A stretch of DNA of 42,779 bases, taken from Nemertoderma westbladi. Lineage: Eukaryota; Xenacoelomorpha; Nemertodermatida; Nemertodermatidae. The position numbers and the translations under genes were made by a program. The notes under the pieces are model-generated. The model saw nothing but the letters and a program-made list of their open reading frames with translations, was not told the DNA's origin and did not search any database. The stretch is taken from contig JAUCBJ010000871.1 in assembly GCA_032718475.1 (NCBI GenBank), forward strand, positions 1 to 42,779, given 5' to 3'. Positions 38,300-42,779 of this stretch are shown piece after piece; the first letter of the stretch is position 1, and each line of letters opens with the position of its first letter.

Positions 38300-39217
38300 T
38301 CACCTGGCACGATTGGTCTTAATGCTCTTTGCAGCAGCCTTCACTTCTGCAAAGGAGATATCGCCAATGGGAATATACACAATATGTACAGACTCAGACA
38401 CTTTTACTTCTATAAAGTTATCAGGCAATACCCTGTCCTTATTGAGGAGCTTTACAAAGTGGGCAAAACAACTATTGTGGCGATCGGCTGGTGATTCAGC
38501 CTTAACCTTGGTGGTTGGTTGGCTTTTCCGCCCAGTATGCAAGTTGATCGATTTCCATGCCTGGGATGATTGCCTGCTGTTATCAGCATCATTGATGGCA
38601 TCAACCTGTTGGTTTATTAGCTCCTGTAGATTAACAGAGTACTGCCCACGCAGGGACCGTTCACTGTTCAGGGACCTAGATGCAGCCTTAACTGCATTCT
38701 TGGCCGCTGTAGTCTGTTTGAGCCGGGACTCTTTCTGCGCCTTATAGAGGTCATTTCGGCACTTCTGAATTTTGTTGTCAGTCCAGGGGGCCCTTTTCCT
38801 GTTTCGAGGGTATACAGGAACTGTTTCTGCAGCTGCTAACTTAACTGCTTCTGTGAAGGCAGTATATCCCTCACAGTGATCTGCCGCCTCAGAGGCAAGA
38901 ACCTCATACCTGTTGCTCAGCTGTAGTGTGAAGCTGGATCTCACATTTGGCTGTTGCAACAGAGAGGACCAGTCATGCCGCGGCAAGGCAGATTCCGTTG
39001 TTCTGCTAGCACGCAGACTAAGTCTTACCTTGGCCACAATAAAGCCGTGATCACTGGAGAAGGGTCGAAGTGTAAATGCATTACAGTCTTGTATAGAGCT
39101 CCTGTATTTCCTACGAAACAGAATATGGTCTGTTTGGAACTTGTGAGCACTGGGTCCACTATGAGTCCATAGCTTTCCAGTTCGCTTCTTGAACTGGGTC
39201 CAGCCGAAAATAATCAA
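38300..39217 (-). pseudogene. RTE-like endonuclease C-terminus, linker and RT start of copy 2
   Basis: Open for about 305 codons. The start lies in the truncated endonuclease: FGWTQFKKRTGKLWTHSGPS, then FQTDHILFRRKYRSSIQDC and PFSSDHGFIVAKVRLSLRAS, where SDH is the catalytic pair. A basic linker follows (RNRKRAPWTDNKIQKCRNDL, ELINQQVDAINDADNSRQSS, AWKSINLHTGRKSQPTTKVK) and the RT N-terminal region DISFAEVKAAAKSIKTNRA. A one-base change near 38300 interrupts the run into the RT segment. RTE assignment rests on the TDHILFRRK and SDH context, the HTGRKS-type linker and the short 3' end. Confidence 0.85.
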
Positions 39218-39259
39218 TTTCCAGAGATAAATAGGCTACTGTAAATAGGCTAAATATAA

Positions 39260-40140
39260 TTCAAGTTTAAAATGTATAAAAATAGACCTTGGTACGTAAT
39301 GATTTCAAAATAAAACAGAAATAAAAAACGGCTCGTGGTAGACCAAATAAAAAATATATTATATAATGCATAATTTAAAAAATAATTATTTATAGAAAAG
39401 CGGATTGATGACAGTGCTGGTATAATTGAAATAAAATGTTAATCTAAAAATCTATTAAAATTAGAATACGGCAACTAATCGATTTATTTCAGTTTCTCAG
39501 AAAAAGATGAGACACTGGTACAGTTAACAACCTCTACTGGCAAACTATTCCATAAATCAACGGTCCTTTTAGCAAATGAGTTCTTTACAATGAGTAACCC
39601 ACAAAATGGCTTATACAGTTTACGGTTATGACCCCTATTACTGTTACTAAATATAAAGAAATCTCACATATTTAAGTCGAGATTCTCATTAATTATTGAA
39701 TAAACCATCTTCAGATCAAAAATGTGCCTACGAATTTCCAATGGCTGTATGTTTAAATACCGTAGTCTGTCAATATAACTAGCACGATCTATCGTACAAC
39801 GGAAAATTAAACGGCTCGTGAAATAGCGCTGAACACGTTCTATTAAATCAATGGTGCCCAATTGAAACGGCGAACAAACAGGTGTGCAATATTCTAGAAT
39901 TGGTAGGACGTATGACTTATAAGCGGTAAGTAGATCTTTTAGATTACTTGAATAAAAACATTTAAATAACATATTGATTACTCTAAAGGCCTTCTTCACC
40001 TGCTCACGATTGTGTAAATCGAATTTTAAATTGTTGGCACATATATACTGACAATAGCTAGGTAGAATACCAACGAGTGGAAAGCTCAACACATGAAGGC
40101 TGAATAACTGAATTTCACTAAAGGATAGAGTGGAAAATAA
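39260..40140 (-). mobile_element. 3' part of a CR1/L2-like non-LTR retrotransposon
   Basis: A minus frame from about 40092 gives ANNLKFDLHNREQVKKAFRV, SYVLPILEYCTPVCSPFQLG, LIERVQRYFTSRLIFRCTID, LRYLNIQPLEIRRHIFDLKM and ends at 39664; the same frame continues after one stop with NRGHNRKLYKPFCGLLIVKN and RTVDLWNSLPVEVVNCTSVS to about 39487. These are the standard C-terminal blocks of CR1/L2-type RT proteins. The RT core is absent by 5' truncation, and an AT-rich 3' untranslated region of about 230 bp follows. No target duplication found. Confidence 0.82.
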
Positions 40141-41686
40141 TGTTTTTTGTTATGTTTTTCTTATATCAAATCTATTATTTTATTTGAAATAAAGTATGAC
40201 TTAAAAATTAGTATGACCCGTATCTCCTGAAAAAAACACGTTTCATTAAAATTGGGGTGCACATCCAGATCGTCAAGAAGGATTTTACTATTACCATACC
40301 GTTGCTTTACTTCTCGCTGGTAGTACCGGTATTATGATTGCATAGTAGACCTACTGTACTACTATCTTACTTTTTACAACCGTAGAGATGGTCTAAGTAC
40401 CGGTAACTCCGTTTTATTCCAAAATTATAACATTACTCAATGCCGTTAGTATTAAAGGCGAGTTGTTATTTAGTACTTTCCAACTTTAGAGGAGATTACA
40501 GTCTGTACATTTAGTGCTATATTATTATTATGTCCCAACAGAGCGACTTTACTGTGCATCCGTTCAATATAAGTGAACATGAAACTTGGGATCGCAGGCA
40601 TACTAACTGTGTATTACGTACCGGTAGCTATTAATAACCAGTAGCTATACTATTATTAATAACCATAGTACAGTAGCTATACTATTATTAATAACCAGTA
40701 GCTATACTATTAACATGGCTCCAAACGTCACCATAAATATAACCTAACTTATTTATAACATAATTTATGTAATTTTTACATTTATTTATACAGCAACTAA
40801 TATAATTTTTGCAGTTTCTTTCACTTATAATATATATATATATAATCATTTCGTAATGTTAAAATTTTGGAATAAAACTACATACTGTACATACTTGTTG
40901 CAAAGTACTTTACATTGTTCTGATCCTCGTGGCTTTATTTTCACTCACTCACTCACTATGTTCGTTCGTGTAGCAAAGCACTCGGATCAGCACACTGTAA
41001 ATTGCTACTTTACACACAAGTATGTAAATAGTTATTACACAGTGAAGTTGATGAGTTGGTGAGTTTGAAGATAATTAAACTTGAAACTATACCAAATACT
41101 GCAATCTGTAATCCTGCTACAGTGCTACCGCGACCGGTGTGATAGGCGAAAAATGTCCCTCCCGCATATTTTGACCGGGGGGGCAAAATACGCTCGCAGA
41201 TTTTGACCCCACTAGGACCAAATCTGCTAGCAGATATAGTCCCTTTGCGCAGATTTTGTCCCCGCTTGAATCTAATCTAAACTTCCTGAATGATGAATAG
41301 CCTACCGACAAAAATAACGAGGTCCCCTATAGAAGGTTGACGATATTGACCATCGGATAATTGAGTAGTTACATAATGGGAAGAAAGCAATCTTAATTTA
41401 GCGACATATTAAACGCAACTTTAAATGTATTAAAAATCTGAATAAAATAAAATAATTATTTTCACCTGGGTACATAAATGGTTGTTTTAAATTGTCTTTC
41501 ATTTCGCGGTGCAGTTCGCAACGTTTTCGATCCGACAGATTCATGTAGACTAATATCCGTGGGATGTCATGAAATTGTAAACAGATATTATTTACTTCTC
41601 AACTTCTTGCGGGGTGAGACAGTATTAGTTTTTATTATTGCTATCAATAAATTTGTTGATAAATCTAAAAGTATCCTTCTGGTTTG
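40141..41686. other. Spacer with two small degenerate repeats
   Basis: No gene recognised. 40622-40713 is a short tandem array of AGTAGCTATACTATTATTAA plus TAACC, about three units of 36-45 bp. 41156-41268 holds four degenerate copies of GCAGATTTTGACCCC (41162, 41198, 41231 and 41249 regions). A (TA)n tract lies at 40830-40844 and ACTCACTCACTCACT at about 40942. Confidence 0.55.
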
Positions 41687-41747
41687 TCGATAAGCCGGCA
41701 AAGCATTCTTAAAAATGCGGCTGCAATGCAGCATGCCGATCCTAGTA
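41687..41747 (+). mobile_element. 3' tip of the RTE-like element, inverted
   Basis: TCGATAAGCCGGCAAAGCAT through GCATGCCGATCCTAGTAGTA is the reverse complement of the 3' tip at 36770-36835. Its coding direction is plus, opposite to the fragments immediately to its right. The TAGTAGTA end suits the TAG-rich tail inferred from copy 2. Confidence 0.85.
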
Positions 41748-41786
41748 GTATCCTTCTGGTTCCTGCATATCGGTCTCACAACGCGA

Positions 41787-41955
41787 TCCCTGATGATATT
41801 AAATTGATATTTAATTGTAATGATTTGCAGCAGTCGAGTTCAACGAGATTCCATGAAAAGAGTGTCAGGTTGCCCTTCTTGGGAACGGTAACCAGCTTAT
41901 TTGTTTCAATTTCTTATGAATCTCTCTTTTGTTCTGTACATGTCTAGTCTATGAT
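41787..41955 (-). mobile_element. RTE-like relic, RT palm region
   Basis: Aligns with 23695-23865 of copy 1: GCAGCAGTCGAGTTCAACGA versus GCAGCAATCGAGATCAATGA, GTCAGGTTGCCCTTCTTGGG, CCAGCTTATTTGTTTCAATT and GTTCTGTACATGTCTA. Coding strand minus. Roughly 75-80 percent similar by eye, with no usable frame. Confidence 0.82.
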
Positions 41956-41984
41956 TCTGGGTTGAGAGATTTCGTGTAATCATC

Positions 41985-42165
41985 AGTTGGAACCCAGCAA
42001 GGACTCCCATATGTAGGACTAATGGTTCTACTGCTGCCCTAAATATTCGAACCTTGAGATCACGTTTTATTATATGGAACTTCTAAATCCTAGACAGACT
42101 ACTGAATGCTGCCCATTCCTTAAACCTTACGTATCCGAAGGTCTCACCTGACTTCCGGGTATATA
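41985..42165 (-). mobile_element. RTE-like relic, C-terminal RT region
   Basis: Aligns with 22565-22735 of copy 1: CCCAGCAAGGACTCCCATAT, TTCTACTGCTGCCCTAAATA, CTGAATGCTGCCCATTCCTT, CTTACGTATCCGAAGGTCTC and ACCTGACTTCCGG. In copies 1 and 2 about 1 kb of sequence lies between this part and the part found at 41787-41955, so a large internal deletion joins them. Confidence 0.82.
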
Positions 42166-42779
42166 AAAGTTGGGTGTAAAATTATTAGTCAATGACACAA
42201 AATGACCGCAAACGCCAACACTGTGGTTTTGGGTTAAAAAAATAATTTCATTTAATTTAAAACATAATGGGAAAGCAGCTGCATGCAGTGGCGGTGTTTT
42301 ATTACCTAAACAATAAACGAAAGTTTATTTCACTTACGGTAAATTTGCGCCATTGTCAGAAATATGTAGATAGCATGGTTTGTATGCAGCTCTAAACATA
42401 GGGTCATTAAGCTGTGTTGGTTATTTCAGGCGCAAATAATATTTACCTTCAATTTTGGGGATTGATAGGCAGGCCTAGATATTAAAAGCACCTTGATTAA
42501 TATTACATTAAAAAATAGCCAGGTCAAACTCTAAACATCAAATTGAATCCATGGGTAAGGAGGACACGTCATGTTTCCCTGTAAATGGTAGAATATCGAT
42601 TAACTCACTAAAGCAGGCAATGTGCCTTCATTAGGAACTTACTGTTGATGTTATACTGTATGCAGTGAAAAGAAATTCAAAGTAACTTAATTATACGTCA
42701 GCTACGTAGAAACTCGAACCAACTATATACAGTACTCATTGTTTGTGTAGGTTTCTGGTCTGCAATCCAATTGTAATAG
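42166..42779. other. Right edge, nothing recognised
   Basis: AT-rich non-coding DNA with no recognised repeat or gene. Confidence 0.55.

Larger units (their letters stand above)
36766..39226 (-). mobile_element. RTE-like retrotransposon copy 2, 2.46 kb, with 14-bp target duplication
   Basis: ATAAATAGGCTACT flanks it at 36752-36765 and 39227-39240. The 3' tip on the minus strand is GCCGATCCTAGTAATAGT, and the 3' untranslated part after the stop (36806) is only about 40 bp, as is usual for RTE elements. The 5' end is truncated within the endonuclease. It carries endonuclease C-terminus, linker, RT and C-terminal region in order, broken by a few frameshifts. It is the best reference in this window for copy 1 (22106-23984) and for the relics at 2730, 9318 and 41689-42165. 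Confidence 0.93.

Noticed and set aside
38247-38747. 166-codon plus frame
   Set aside because: Antisense to the RTE-like endonuclease-linker frame; no independent support.
41117-41311. 64-codon minus frame
   Set aside because: It is created by the degenerate GCAGATTTTGACCCC repeat and has no recognisable content.
41478-41693. 71-codon plus frame as a small gene
   Set aside because: No recognisable domain, AT-rich context, and its end runs into the RTE 3' tip at 41687.

Overview
The window looks like a transposon-rich intergenic or intronic stretch of a eukaryotic, AT-rich, probably marine invertebrate genome. Evidence for a eukaryote is the density of non-LTR retrotransposons, PIF/Harbinger, P-like and hAT-like DNA transposons, long minisatellites, and an exon with a splice acceptor. 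The species cannot be told from the sequence; an echinoderm-like deuterostome is only a guess from general texture. There are no bacterial-style operons, CRISPR arrays, rRNA or tRNA genes that I can support. The single plausible host gene piece is the last exon of a rhodopsin-family GPCR at 35357-35725 (+).

Layout. 1-5.3 kb: a 12-bp minisatellite (461-1203), a GC-rich 17-18 bp minisatellite (2451-2630), a small RTE-type retrotransposon relic, a decayed unrecognised coding-like tract, and a ~60-bp satellite (4697-5255). 5.6-8.3 kb: a broken P-element-like (THAP) transposase gene on the minus strand, whose THAP zinc-finger is split by a 540-bp hAT-like MITE (7637-8176); the region is flanked by two inverted copies of a ~260-bp repeat (about 3985-4262 and 8591-8850). 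9.3-11.7 kb: further retrotransposon relics.

11.9-18.1 kb: a near-complete PIF/Harbinger transposon (11899-18084) with matching ends and a CAG target duplication. It carries a decayed DDE transposase (+) and its Myb/SANT-like partner gene (-). A 2.03-kb non-LTR retrotransposon (12636-14663) sits in the transposase gene, flanked by a perfect 14-bp target duplication. 18.26-20.73 kb: two ~1.2-kb non-autonomous relatives of the same Harbinger, one inserted inside the other in opposite orientation, with CTG (outer) and CAT (inner) target duplications.

21-34.4 kb: RTE-like copy 1 (22106-23984) with an internal 266-bp tandem duplication of its reverse-transcriptase core; a 28-bp satellite of ~63 units (24595-26352) abutting another RTE-like relic; then two longer minus-strand non-LTR elements (27233-29980 and about 30850-34370). 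35.3 kb: the GPCR exon. 36.8-42.2 kb: RTE-like copy 2 (36766-39226, with 14-bp target duplication), a 3' piece of a CR1/L2-like element, and rearranged RTE relics near the right edge.

How the parts relate: the Harbinger element would have supplied transposase plus Myb-like protein for the MITEs next to it; the non-LTR elements are independent parasites that inserted later or earlier, as the nesting shows. I found no convincing new multi-gene system. The most interesting structures are the self-nested Harbinger MITEs, the split THAP transposase between inverted arms, the reverse-transcriptase core duplication, and the hierarchical 28-bp satellite.
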